A stretch of DNA of 64,000 nucleotides from Clostridium saudiense (GCF_000577815.1 NZ_CBYM010000008.1:1-64000), one strand, 5' to 3'. Counted from the first letter of the stretch, positions 28,856 through 37,902 are shown. Notes: a model not told the origin generated them from the sequence alone. Numbers and translations: made by a program.

Positions 28856-28941
28856 CCTTACAGAATTGTAATGAAACTTTTGATACCTCCTCACTAAGGG
28901 TTTAGTTGAAATTAATTTAAACTTTAAGTGCATTTCGGAGG
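28835..28941 (+). promoter_or_regulatory. Candidate translational switch in front of rsgA
   Basis: Hairpin A pairs 28835-28848 with 28883-28895. An alternative hairpin B pairs CACTAAGGGTTTA (from 28892) with TAAACTTTAAGTG just before the ribosome-binding site, and the two share CACT (28892-28895). CCTCC (28886-28890) is complementary to GGAGG (28937-28941), the rsgA ribosome-binding site. The pairings are seen; the regulatory role is inference. Confidence 0.4.
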
Positions 28942-28949
28942 AAAGAAAA

Positions 28950-30038
28950 TTGGAAAAAACAAATTTAAATAATATTGGACTAACTGAAAGATTTGAAATT
29001 GAAGCAACAATGTATGAAGATAATTTATTTTTAGCAAGGGTATCTGTTCAGCATAAAGATAAATATAAAATTATTACAGAAGAGGGAGAGGCTTTAGCAG
29101 AAGTTTCAGGTAAATTTAAGCATGAAGCATTAGGCACAGAAAGTTTTCCAGCTGTAGGAGATTGGGTTATGGTAGATAGATTAAATGATAGTAATGGAAA
29201 TGCTATAATTCATCATGTATTAAGAAGAAAAAGTGCTTTTGAAAGAAAAGTTGCTGGAAATAGAAGAGATATTCAAATAGTGGCTGCAAATATAGATATT
29301 GTGTTTATATGTATGGCACTTAATAATGACTTTAATATTAGAAGATTAGAAAGATATATATCAGTTGCTTGGGATAGTATGGCAACACCTGTAATAGTAT
29401 TAACAAAAGCTGACCTTTGTGATAATGTTTTAGAAAAGCAATTAGAGGTAGAAGCCGTTGCATTTGGAATTGATGTATTAGTAACAAGCTCTATAAATGG
29501 TGAAGGCTATGAAGAAATTAAGAATTATATAGGTAATAATAAAACAGTAGCATTCATAGGTTCATCAGGTATAGGAAAGTCAACTCTTATAAATAAACTA
29601 ATGGGAGAAGAAATTCTTCTTACAAATGGTTTAAGAAATGATGATAAAGGAAGACATACTACAACTCATAGGGAGCTTTTAGTACTACCTAATGGAGGCG
29701 TAGTTATTGATACACCTGGAATGAGAGAGTTGCAACTTATTACTGGAGATGTAGATAAATCTTTTTCTGATATTGATGAAATAGCAGCACAGTGTAAATT
29801 TTCAGATTGTAAGCATGAAAGTGAACCAGGATGTGCTGTAAGAAAAGCAATAGAAGATGGAATAATTGATATAAATAGATTTGAAAGCTATAAGAAGATT
29901 CAAAAAGAATTAAAATATTCAGAATTAAAAGGTAGAAAATTAGAAAAAGAAAAAATTAATAATATGTTTGCAAGTGTTGGTGGAATAAAAAATGCTAGAA
30001 AATTTGCAAAAGAAAAAAATAAAAGAAGATATAATTAA
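28950..30038 (+). CDS. rsgA: Ribosome small subunit-dependent GTPase RsgA
   Basis: RsgA is a circularly permuted GTPase that helps late 30S maturation. The 362-residue protein has an N-terminal OB-fold (about 30-100), G4 TKAD (152-155), P-loop GSSGIGKST (204-212), DTPGMREL, and a zinc site in CKFSDCKHESEPGC (about 287-300). The start is TTG 28950 with CGGAGGAAAG just upstream. It is long and stands alone, not in the usual prpC-prkC-rsgA-rpe cluster, so it may be a second copy. It is preceded by an unusual leader and followed by a strong terminator. Confidence 0.93.
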   Translation: MEKTNLNNIGLTERFEIEATMYEDNLFLARVSVQHKDKYKIITEEGEALAEVSGKFKHEALGTESFPAVGDWVMVDRLNDSNGNAIIHHVLRRKSAFERKVAGNRRDIQIVAANIDIVFICMALNNDFNIRRLERYISVAWDSMATPVIVLTKADLCDNVLEKQLEVEAVAFGIDVLVTSSINGEGYEEIKNYIGNNKTVAFIGSSGIGKSTLINKLMGEEILLTNGLRNDDKGRHTTTHRELLVLPNGGVVIDTPGMRELQLITGDVDKSFSDIDEIAAQCKFSDCKHESEPGCAVRKAIEDGIIDINRFESYKKIQKELKYSELKGRKLEKEKINNMFASVGGIKNARKFAKEKNKRRYN

Positions 30039-30060
30039 ATAGCTTTTAAAATAATGTAGG

Positions 30061-30090
30061 AGCTCCAAATTTATTATTTGGGGCTTTTTT
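30061..30090 (+). terminator. Terminator after rsgA
   Basis: AGCTCCAAAT (30061-30070) with ATTTGGGGCT (30076-30085), including one G-T pair, then TTTTTT. Confidence 0.9.
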
Positions 30091-30132
30091 AAGTAAATAT
30101 TATATCTCAATAAAGATATTTTAGGTGATAAT

Positions 30133-30867
30133 ATGAAAATAATAATAGGAATAGTGGTTATTTCATTTGTTTTTATAAGGGTATATAAAGCTAAGATAAA
30201 AGGATATATTGGAGAAAAACAAGTAAGTAAAAGATTAAGAAAATTAAATAAACGAAAATATAAGGTGCTAAATAATGTATTGCTAAAAACTGCAAATGGT
30301 AGTACACAAATAGATCATGTTGTTATATCTATATATGGAGTTTTTGTTATAGAAACAAAAAATTATAAGGGAATAATAAAAGGAAATGAATATGATGAAA
30401 ACTGGAGTCAAATACTAATAAATAAAAATGAAAATTTAAGAAATCCTATAAAACAAAATAATGGTCATATAAAGGCAATAAAAGATTTAATTCCTGAAAT
30501 AAGATACAAAAAGATAAAATCTATTATTTTATTTAGTAAAAGAGCAAGGTTAAATGTAAATGCAGTTACTGATGTTACATATATTAATAAAGTAAGTAAG
30601 ATAATAAAATCATATAAAACTAAAGAGTATACAATTGAAGAAGTAGAAAGAATATTTAAGAAATTAGAAGAGTTAAATGTTAATTCATTTAAAGAAAGAA
30701 AGGCTCATGTTAAAAATGTTAAAAGAACAGTAAAAAATGCAGAGAAAAAACTGAAAAAAAATAGGTGTCCAAGATGTGGAGGAAAGCTTAAAAAGAAAAA
30801 AAGTAAGTATGGAAAGTTTAAAGGATGTAAAAATTATCCTAATTGTACCTTTAAATTAAATGCATAA
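30133..30867 (+). CDS. NERD-domain protein with topoisomerase-type zinc ribbon
   Basis: A 244-residue protein with one N-terminal membrane segment (about 1-17). A NERD nuclease-related domain follows (IGEKQVSKRLRKL, then STQIDHVVISIYGVFVIETKNYKG with the D and E-x-K of a PD-(D/E)XK core). A basic linker leads to a C-terminal four-cysteine zinc ribbon (CPRCGGKLKKKKSKYG and CKNYPNC) like those of topoisomerase I. It is probably a membrane-tethered DNA-binding or nuclease-like protein of unknown role. It is followed 20 bases later by RNase Z. Confidence 0.85.
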   Translation: MKIIIGIVVISFVFIRVYKAKIKGYIGEKQVSKRLRKLNKRKYKVLNNVLLKTANGSTQIDHVVISIYGVFVIETKNYKGIIKGNEYDENWSQILINKNENLRNPIKQNNGHIKAIKDLIPEIRYKKIKSIILFSKRARLNVNAVTDVTYINKVSKIIKSYKTKEYTIEEVERIFKKLEELNVNSFKERKAHVKNVKRTVKNAEKKLKKNRCPRCGGKLKKKKSKYGKFKGCKNYPNCTFKLNA

Positions 30868-30887
30868 TATAGAAAGTTGGTGGGAGT

Positions 30888-31835
30888 ATGGTTGATTTAT
30901 GTTTATTGGGCTGTGGTGGAAATATGCCAATGCCCTATAGAAATTTATCTGCAACACTTTTAAATTTTAAAGGAAGAAAAATTCTAATAGATTGTGGGGA
31001 AGGAACTCAAGTATCTATGAGAATGATTGGATGGGGGGTTAAATCCATAGATGTAATTTGTATAACACATTGTCATGGTGATCATATTATTGGTTTAACA
31101 GGACTTTTATCAACTATAGCAAATAGCGGAAGAGAAAAACCGTTAACTATAATTGGACCAGAAGGAATAACAGAAGTAGTTAAAGGACTTACTGTTATAG
31201 CAAAATATCTTACATATGATTTAAATATAATAGAAAACCCTAGGGAAATTAATTTTAAGGTTAATGATGATAATCTTGAAGTTGTTGAAAAATGTGGTGA
31301 AATAAAGCTTACAACATTAGAAGTTGATCATTCATCACCTTGTATAGGATATAGTTTATATTTTAAGCGTGATAGGAAGTTTTCAGTAGAAAAAGCTGAA
31401 AAAAATAATGTACCTAAAATATTATGGAATAAGCTACAAAAAGGTTATGAAGAAATAATAAATTATGAGGGCAAAGAATATAAAAAAGAAATGGTACTTG
31501 GTGATGAAAGAAGAGGAATAAAAATAAGTTTAATTACGGATACTAGACCTTTAAATTGTATAGTTAATTTTATAGAAGATAGTGATTTGTTTATTTGTGA
31601 AGGTAATTTTGGAAGTGATGATGATATAGATAAAGCTATAGGAAAAAAACATATGACATTTAGCGAAGCTGCAACACTTGCAAGAGATGGCAATTGTAAA
31701 GAACTTTTATTAACTCATTTTTCACCTGCGATGTTAGAACCAAAAGAATATGAAGAAAATGCAACTAGAATTTTTAAGAATACTATTATTGGAGAAGATA
31801 GATTAATAAAAAGTATTAGCTTTGCTGATAAGTAA
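30888..31835 (+). CDS. rnz: Ribonuclease Z
   Basis: RNase Z is a metallo-beta-lactamase-fold endonuclease that matures tRNA 3' ends. The 315-residue protein has the metal motif THCHGDHIIGL (H61, H63, D65, H66), GCGGNMPMPYRNLSATL at the N-terminus, and later EVDHSS, ITDTRP and LLTHFSPAM metal ligands. The length matches the short form. The ribosome-binding site GGTGGGAG precedes the ATG. It is convergent with the DEAD-box helicase gene across a palindromic intergenic region. Confidence 0.93.
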   Translation: MVDLCLLGCGGNMPMPYRNLSATLLNFKGRKILIDCGEGTQVSMRMIGWGVKSIDVICITHCHGDHIIGLTGLLSTIANSGREKPLTIIGPEGITEVVKGLTVIAKYLTYDLNIIENPREINFKVNDDNLEVVEKCGEIKLTTLEVDHSSPCIGYSLYFKRDRKFSVEKAEKNNVPKILWNKLQKGYEEIINYEGKEYKKEMVLGDERRGIKISLITDTRPLNCIVNFIEDSDLFICEGNFGSDDDIDKAIGKKHMTFSEAATLARDGNCKELLLTHFSPAMLEPKEYEENATRIFKNTIIGEDRLIKSISFADK

Positions 31836-31844
31836 AAATGAAGA

Positions 31845-31993
31845 AACTCCCAAGAGAGGAGAATAGATAGATTTGTTTTTACACAAACCTATTATAAAAA
31901 AAATAAGCATAGATGTCTATCACTAAAGTAATTTTCATCTATGCTTATATTGTACAAATCTATCTATAGTCTCAACTCTCAAAGGAATTTCCA
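31845..31993. repeat. Long imperfect palindrome between convergent genes
   Basis: A 14-bp perfect arm, ATAGATAGATTTGT (31863-31876), pairs with ACAAATCTATCTAT (31954-31967). An inner ATAAGCATAGATG arm pairs with CATCTATGCTTAT (to 31948). Outer GAAACTCC.../...GGAATTTC extends the pairing imperfectly to about 31845 and 31993. Together these make a cruciform of about 150 bases. It may serve as a two-way terminator for rnz and the helicase gene, or be a MITE-like insertion. Confidence 0.65.
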
Positions 31994-32040
31994 CATCAAC
32001 TTACCACTTGTTAATTGAAATTATCTAGTTTTGTTACTGT

Positions 32041-33144
32041 TTAAAGATTTCTTCTAGGAATATTTAATTTAATAGATTTTTCAATTTCTGAAAGCATTCT
32101 TGAGTCTTTAGGATCTACGAAAAGACAAGTATAGCCTTTTTCACCAGCTCTTCCAGTTCTACCAATTCTGTGGATATAAGTTTCAACATTTTCAGGTATA
32201 TCATAATTGTAAATATGATCAACTCCTCCAATATCTAATCCACGAGAAGCTACATCAGTTGCAATTAAATATTGAATATCAGCATTTCTAAAAGATTTCA
32301 TTATTCTTTCTCTTTTTGATTGTTGAATGTCACTATGAATAACCTTACAGTTATATCCACGTCTATGCATAACTACTTCAAGTTCATCAGCTCTTCTTTT
32401 AGTTCTGCAGAATATTATAGCCATAAAAGGATTGTCTTCATCTAACACTTTACATAAAGCTTCTCTTTTTTCTCTATCAATAGTTTCAACAACTTCTTGG
32501 TTAATATTAGCTAAGGTGATTTCTTCTTTTTTAACACTTACGATAATTGGATCATTCATATATCTATACGCAAGCTTTTTAACAGCACTGTCCATTGTTG
32601 CTGAAAAACATAAAGTTTGTTTTTTCTTAGGGGTTTCTTTCATTATTAAATCAATTTCGTTTCTAAATCCCATTAAAAGCATTTGATCAGCTTCATCTAA
32701 TACTATAGTTTTTAATGTGTTTAACTTAACCGTTTTTCTTTTTAAATGATCTAAAAGTCTTCCAGGTGTTGCAATAATAAGTCTTATGTTTCCTTTAAGT
32801 TTCTTCATTTGTGAACCTATATCTTTACCACCATACATTGATAAAACACCGATATCTTTAGCTGTACTTAATTTATTAGCTTCCTCTGTAATTTGAATAG
32901 CTAATTCTCTTGTTGGAGAAATAATTAATGCTTGTATTCCTTGTGAGTTTAATGAGATATTTTCAAATATAGGTAGTAAAAATGCTAAAGTTTTACCAGT
33001 ACCAGTTTGAGCTTCAGCAATAACATCTTTATTATTTAAAATATGTATAATACTATCTTGCTGAATGGGAGTTGGATTTTGTATTCCAGATTTTTTTAAT
33101 ACATTATCTATATCATGACTAATTCCTAAATTTTTAAAGTTCAT
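32041..33144 (-). CDS. DEAD-box ATP-dependent RNA helicase
   Basis: A 367-residue protein made of little more than the two RecA-like helicase domains. It shows the Q motif with NPTPIQQD, AQTGTGKT (45-52), PTREL (78-82), TPGR, DEAD (150-153), SAT near 180, and YIHRIGRTGRAGEKG near the C-terminus. There is no RNA-specifying C-terminal domain, so it is a minimal CshB/RhlE-like helicase for cold-shock or mRNA/rRNA remodelling. It reads leftward, monocistronic. Confidence 0.93.
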   Translation of the reverse strand: MNFKNLGISHDIDNVLKKSGIQNPTPIQQDSIIHILNNKDVIAEAQTGTGKTLAFLLPIFENISLNSQGIQALIISPTRELAIQITEEANKLSTAKDIGVLSMYGGKDIGSQMKKLKGNIRLIIATPGRLLDHLKRKTVKLNTLKTIVLDEADQMLLMGFRNEIDLIMKETPKKKQTLCFSATMDSAVKKLAYRYMNDPIIVSVKKEEITLANINQEVVETIDREKREALCKVLDEDNPFMAIIFCRTKRRADELEVVMHRRGYNCKVIHSDIQQSKRERIMKSFRNADIQYLIATDVASRGLDIGGVDHIYNYDIPENVETYIHRIGRTGRAGEKGYTCLFVDPKDSRMLSEIEKSIKLNIPRRNL

Positions 33145-33260
33145 ATAATTTACCTTTTATCTTTCATCTAAAGTTTCATATTATTATAACATCTATATAG
33201 CAATAGTAGAAAGTAGATTACTGGAAAAATAATAATTATTTATATATAAAAATGAGAAAT

Positions 33261-33292
33261 CCGATAAGAAAATATATATTTTTCTTATCGGG
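33261..33292 (-). terminator. Terminator of the RelA/SpoT-domain gene
   Basis: CCGATAAGAAAA (33261-33272) pairs with TTTTCTTATCGG (33281-33292), immediately downstream of the leftward gene ending at 33304. Confidence 0.75.
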
Positions 33293-33303
33293 TAAAATAA
33301 ATT

Positions 33304-34686
33304 TTATTCCAATACTTGAATTATTTCATTGTGTAAATGTAATAATATTGAATTTTTTGCTCGTTCCCAAGAGTCAAAAGTAGTAATATTATCATTGATA
33401 TACTTATAAATATATTCAACAATTTCATTAACATCTTCAATAGTATAATCATATACAATATCTATTTTATCGATTAATACTAATGTTTCAGCTACTTGTG
33501 CTTTTACAGCATCATCTATTATGTTAAAATTGACTCCAAATCTAGAAATTAAAATATCTTTTTGTTTGTTAATATGCTTAGATTCTGTATAAGTTATTTT
33601 AAGATAATCTAGGAAATTTTCAAAATCTCCAACATTATCTAGAGGTTCTAAAGTGAATAAAATTCTAAAGAATAAATTCCAACTAAATTCATTATTTATT
33701 ACATTTTCAAAATACTTTCCAAGGGTTTCTTTAAAATAATCATTATAAATAACTTTTCTTTCAAATGATAAAGATGAGTTGAAATTTAAACTTTCTTCAG
33801 AAACTGAATTTAAAGTATTTAATGCTGATATAAGAACATTAGTATAATCAGATTCGTTTGAAATATTATTTTTAAAAAATACATATTCAACGATAGTTTC
33901 ACATGAGTCTTTAAAGTTAATTGTCATATCAATAGATTCTTTCATTTTATGAGAAAACATATCGTAAATAAGTTTAGAAATTATTTCTTGAAGTTGTCTT
34001 TTATTAGGAGTATTTGATTTTACTTTTTTAGATTCAAAGTGCTTTAAAACTGTTAATAATTGATTATCTATCATTGTTAAATTATTTTTTATAGAATTCA
34101 TAATGTCTCTTAAAAATTGATCTTCAATAATATAATTAGAGTTTTTATAAATTATTTGATGTTCTATTTCACTCCAAAACATATTAGTTAAAGATTTAAT
34201 TTGTAATTCAAAAGGAATAACTAAATTTTCGAATGTAAATCTACCATCAATTCTATAAATGGTAAAACCATTTTTTTGCTTTTGTGGCTGTTTTCCTGAT
34301 AGTTTAAGAGAAATATGATTATTATCTTCACAAAAATAAAAGTCGTTATCAGCTTTTTTATTAAAATACTTTTTTAAAAAACGATAAATCTTTTTTTCAT
34401 CATCACCAAATCTACATTCAATTCTTATACCAATAAGGTCGCTTAATCTAAAAATAAGTTCATTAGCATCAGGATAGCGTTTGTAATAATGATTTCTTAA
34501 GATTTTTTCACGTAAACTTTCAACAGATTTAACTCTACAGCTAATATTAGAGTATTCACAATAACTTTCATTTAATATTGAAAAAAAAGAATCCTCCAAT
34601 TCTGCTGAAGCTTTTAGTAAAGTATTTTGATTTCTTTTTAATTCATTTAATGCTATTTCTAAATAGTCAAATTCTTTAATATTCAA
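33304..34686 (-). CDS. RelA/SpoT-domain protein with long C-terminal extension
   Basis: Residues about 45-185 resemble the (p)ppGpp synthetase domain: CRVKSVESLREKILR, LSDLIGIRIECRFGDD, then FELQIKSLTNMFWSEIEHQIIYKN. The last motif differs from the usual E-x-Q-I-R by having K164 in place of Arg. There is no HD hydrolase and no TGS or ACT domain. About 270 further residues are helical and charged with no recognised domain. It could be a small alarmone synthetase-like enzyme or a related nucleotidyl/pyrophosphate transferase; activity is uncertain. It is divergent from a coiled-coil gene. Confidence 0.75.
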   Translation of the reverse strand: MNIKEFDYLEIALNELKRNQNTLLKASAELEDSFFSILNESYCEYSNISCRVKSVESLREKILRNHYYKRYPDANELIFRLSDLIGIRIECRFGDDEKKIYRFLKKYFNKKADNDFYFCEDNNHISLKLSGKQPQKQKNGFTIYRIDGRFTFENLVIPFELQIKSLTNMFWSEIEHQIIYKNSNYIIEDQFLRDIMNSIKNNLTMIDNQLLTVLKHFESKKVKSNTPNKRQLQEIISKLIYDMFSHKMKESIDMTINFKDSCETIVEYVFFKNNISNESDYTNVLISALNTLNSVSEESLNFNSSLSFERKVIYNDYFKETLGKYFENVINNEFSWNLFFRILFTLEPLDNVGDFENFLDYLKITYTESKHINKQKDILISRFGVNFNIIDDAVKAQVAETLVLIDKIDIVYDYTIEDVNEIVEYIYKYINDNITTFDSWERAKNSILLHLHNEIIQVLE

Positions 34687-34867
34687 AACTACACCTCTGT
34701 TAAATAATTATATTAATATGATTATACAAATTACTATTTAATATAACCAATAATATTATAATAGTTTATTATCTAAAATTGTAGTAAAATAGTAATTAAG
34801 GAATAAAAATGATATTATTAAAAATATAACTATTTGTTTAGTGGAGATATGAGAAGAAGGAGTAAAT

Positions 34868-35803
34868 ATGGTAAGCGAAATAAATTTAAAAATAAAAAAA
34901 TTAAAAGAAGATATTTCTGTTAAAAATAAGTTAGATAATGAAATAGTCGTATTAGAGCGTAATTTAAAAAATGAAGAAATAGAGTTAAGCAATTTAGAAA
35001 AGAAGCTTAAAAAGGAAAAAAAGGATGTGGATAATTTAAACAAAACATCATTTTCTAATTTTTTTGCAACTATATTTAAAAATAAAGATGAAAAGTTAGA
35101 AAAGGAAAAAGAAGAATATCTTAATGTGAAAATAAAGCATGAAGAGGTATTATATAATATAAATGTAATAAAATCAGATTTACAAAATAAAAAAGAAAAG
35201 CTTTTTAGCATAGAAAATTGTGAAAAAGAATATGAGAAAGTAATGGATGAAAAAATAAGCATCCTTAAAAATAATGGTGATTATGCAACAAAGGAAAATA
35301 TTAAAAGGCTAGATGACAAATTAAATGAGCTTATAGATAAAAACAATGAAATAAGAGAAGCTTATGGTGCTGGTAAGAGATTATTAGAAGAGGTGGTTTC
35401 AGCTAAAGAGGAATTAGAGGGAGCAAAGAAGTGGGGAACTTTTGATATTATAGGTGGAGATGCTATGTCATCAATAGCAAAACAAAGTAAAATAAGAAAA
35501 GCAAATATTAAATTTGAAAGAGTGTCACAACTAATATCAGAGTTTAACAAGGAATTAGGTGATATTAAATTGAATAGTTTGGAGTTTTCTAACGTTACAT
35601 TTGCGCTTGATGTATTTTTTGATAATATTTTTACAGATATTTCAGTGCAAAGAAGAATTAATGAATCTATAGATGAGATTGAAAATCTAGAAAATAAAAT
35701 AAAAGAAATTTTATATGTTTTACAAGATAAAGATGAAGAAGTTGTAAGAAATCTAAATAACATAAAGAATGAATATATTTTATTTATTGAAGAAGCAAAT
35801 TAA
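34868..35803 (+). CDS. Coiled-coil protein of unknown function
   Basis: The 311-residue protein is dominated by heptad-like Lys/Glu/Leu segments at about 1-60, 75-125 and 135-185. It then has a conserved-looking stretch, AKKWGTFDIIGGDAMSSIAKQSKIRKA (about 189-215), and a helical C-terminus. It has no signal peptide or membrane segment. I do not recognise a functional family. It is divergently transcribed from the RelA/SpoT-domain gene with about 180 bases between starts, so the two may share regulation. It ends at an AT-rich hairpin. Confidence 0.8.
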   Translation: MVSEINLKIKKLKEDISVKNKLDNEIVVLERNLKNEEIELSNLEKKLKKEKKDVDNLNKTSFSNFFATIFKNKDEKLEKEKEEYLNVKIKHEEVLYNINVIKSDLQNKKEKLFSIENCEKEYEKVMDEKISILKNNGDYATKENIKRLDDKLNELIDKNNEIREAYGAGKRLLEEVVSAKEELEGAKKWGTFDIIGGDAMSSIAKQSKIRKANIKFERVSQLISEFNKELGDIKLNSLEFSNVTFALDVFFDNIFTDISVQRRINESIDEIENLENKIKEILYVLQDKDEEVVRNLNNIKNEYILFIEEAN

Positions 35804-35839
35804 TTAATTCATAGCATAAAAATAAAATTATTAATATTA

Positions 35840-35880
35840 AAAGCAAATTAATATGTATTATTATTAATTTGCTTTATTTT
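35840..35880 (+). terminator. Terminator after the coiled-coil gene
   Basis: AAAGCAAATTAATA (35840-35853) pairs with TATTAATTTGCTTT (35862-35875) and is followed by ATTTTATA. Confidence 0.75.
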
Positions 35881-35992
35881 ATATTCAATATAAAAACATA
35901 ATAAATAAACACAATTAAATAATAAAAAAAGTTGTTTATAAGAAAAATAGTTTTGCCGAACATTTTTGATTTTATTGTTTTACGTAATTAAT

Positions 35993-36021
35993 TTGAAACT
36001 TTTAAGGTAATAATGTATTAT
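35993..36021 (+). promoter_or_regulatory. Promoter of the TPR-envelope glycan operon
   Basis: TTGAAA (35993-35998) and TATTAT (36016-36021) have a 17-base spacer and a TG just before the -10. This lies 36 bases before the TPR gene. Confidence 0.6.
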
Positions 36022-36056
36022 GGATAATGAAATAATTTACTAAAGGAGTGTAATTT

Positions 36057-37145
36057 ATGGATTATAAGGCAAAAATTAAAGAAAAGATGAGTAAATTATT
36101 ATTTTTGGAGATGAATAAAGATGGATTTAAAGAAAATATAGGTATTCCATCATATGTTACTTTTAAAAATAAAGATTTATACTTACCAATTAGTTCAGAA
36201 TATATAAGTTCAAATATTAATGATGAAATAAAAATTAAGAATCTTCCTATATATTACTTTATTGAAGGAATGTTTACTGCAATTGGTGCTGATGAAAATT
36301 TAAGATTTAATGAAGACTATGAATTAATTTTGGATTATATTAAAGATACAGAAAATTGTATTAAGTCATTAATTAGTAAAAGAATTGAAGATAAAAGATA
36401 CTTAGATGCTTATCTTTTATTAAAGGGTTATTATACATATTCTAAAGATTTAGATGTAATGAAAAGAATATTACTTGTAGGGGAAACTATAAGGGAAGAA
36501 GACAGTAGTTTTAAAGATTTATTACTTGAGGATATAGATTACTGCATTAATAATAATTTAAAGATAGCAGAACCATATCTATATCAAGCAATTGTCTTAA
36601 AGAATGATGGAGATTTTAAAGCTGCTAGAGTTGCTATTAATGAATATTTAAATAAAGGCGGTAAGGTAACAAAAGAAGTTGAAATTATAAAAGCAGATAT
36701 TCAAAATATTTCAGATTATGAAAATGCTATAGAATATTTAGCAGAAGATCCAGCGAAAAGTATTGAAATATTATTAAGATTAGCTGAAGAGTTTGAAGAA
36801 AATCCACTAATTTATTATTATTTAGGAATTGGTTTTAGAAAATTAGAAGATTATAATCAAGCTATTTATTACTTAAAAGAAAGTGTTAAGAGAGAAAGTG
36901 GTATTTTAGAGGTTATTGTTGAGTTAGGTTTAAATTATGCTTGTATAAATGAATTTGAAGAGGCAATTAAGCTATTCAAAAAAGCATTTGAAGCTTCAAG
37001 GGATGTAGAAATTTGTACAAATATAGTTATGTGTTATTTAAATCTTAATGATTTAGAAAATGCTAAATTACATTTAGATATAGCTAAAAATTTAAATCCA
37101 GATGATGAAATAGTAAAACAATTAGAAACTATGATTAATAAGTAA
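36057..37145 (+). CDS. Tetratricopeptide repeat protein
   Basis: A 362-residue soluble protein. The C-terminal half contains tandem TPR-like helical pairs: NPLIYYYLGIGFRKLEDYNQAIYYLKES, then VIVELGLNYACINEFEEAIKLFKKAFE, then EICTNIVMCYLNLNDLENAKLHLDIA. The N-terminal half is helical and unassigned. TPRs usually mount protein-protein contacts. It is first in a run of envelope genes (TagA-like, MurJ, two glycosyltransferases) with 19 bases to the next gene, so a scaffold or assembly role in envelope synthesis is possible but not shown. Confidence 0.85.
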   Translation: MDYKAKIKEKMSKLLFLEMNKDGFKENIGIPSYVTFKNKDLYLPISSEYISSNINDEIKIKNLPIYYFIEGMFTAIGADENLRFNEDYELILDYIKDTENCIKSLISKRIEDKRYLDAYLLLKGYYTYSKDLDVMKRILLVGETIREEDSSFKDLLLEDIDYCINNNLKIAEPYLYQAIVLKNDGDFKAARVAINEYLNKGGKVTKEVEIIKADIQNISDYENAIEYLAEDPAKSIEILLRLAEEFEENPLIYYYLGIGFRKLEDYNQAIYYLKESVKRESGILEVIVELGLNYACINEFEEAIKLFKKAFEASRDVEICTNIVMCYLNLNDLENAKLHLDIAKNLNPDDEIVKQLETMINK

Positions 37146-37164
37146 TAATAAAGGAAGAGTTTAT

Positions 37165-37902
37165 ATGGGGAAAAATCAAAAATATAAGAGTATAGATATG
37201 TTAGGGTATGAAATTTTTGCTGCTAATATGGATGAATGCTTAGAAGTTGTACTTTCAAAAGAAAAGGTACATATTGTTTCAGGAAATCCTGAAGTACTAT
37301 ACACAGGATTAAATGATAAAAATCTATTTGATAATTTTACAAGTGATAAATCATTAATTATACCAGATGGTGTTGGTGTACAAATAAGTGCTAAGATATT
37401 AAAAACTCCTGTAGAAGAAAAAATAGCAGGAATAGAACTTATGAAGAAGATACTTGAAAAGTGTGAAGATAGTGGAGAAGGTATTTATCTATTAGGTGCA
37501 AGCGAAGAAAATTTAAAAGCTTGTGTAGCCAATATTTTAAGAGATTATCCAAGAATAAATATATCTGGATATCACAATGGTTTTTTTGATTTAGATAATC
37601 CAAGAGAAATATTAGAAGAAATAAAAGAAAAAAAGCCTATGGCAGTTTTTGTAGCAATGGGTTGTCCAAGACAAGAAAAATTTATTGTAAGATATATGGA
37701 TGAATTACCATGCAAAATATTTATGGGGGTTGGAGGTAGCTTTGATGTTATTGCAGAAAAGGTAAATAGAGCCCCAAGATGGATGATAGATATAGGAATG
37801 GAATGGGCTTATAGAGTTGCAAAAGAGCCATGGAGAATAAAAAGACTTGGAAGTATTCCTAAATTTATATGGACTGTTACCAAGAGTAGAGGTAAAAACT
37901 AA
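37165..37902 (+). CDS. WecG/TagA/CpsF family glycosyltransferase (GT26)
   Basis: GT26 enzymes add N-acetylmannosamine or related sugars to lipid-linked precursors, as in wall teichoic acid linkage-unit synthesis. The 245-residue protein has VSGNPEVLYTG, LIIPDGVGVQISAKIL, GIYLLGASEENLKA, VAMGCPRQEKFI and VGGSFDVIAEKVNRAPRWM, all family signatures. The ribosome-binding site AAGGAAGAG lies upstream. Its stop codon overlaps the murJ start (TAATG), so it is operonic with the lipid flippase. The exact acceptor is not known. Confidence 0.9.
   Translation: MGKNQKYKSIDMLGYEIFAANMDECLEVVLSKEKVHIVSGNPEVLYTGLNDKNLFDNFTSDKSLIIPDGVGVQISAKILKTPVEEKIAGIELMKKILEKCEDSGEGIYLLGASEENLKACVANILRDYPRINISGYHNGFFDLDNPREILEEIKEKKPMAVFVAMGCPRQEKFIVRYMDELPCKIFMGVGGSFDVIAEKVNRAPRWMIDIGMEWAYRVAKEPWRIKRLGSIPKFIWTVTKSRGKN

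Noticed and set aside
34756..35262. Minus-strand frame rich in Ser, Phe and Leu
   Set aside because: It is the antisense of the Lys/Glu-rich coiled-coil gene; the hydrophobic composition is a by-product.
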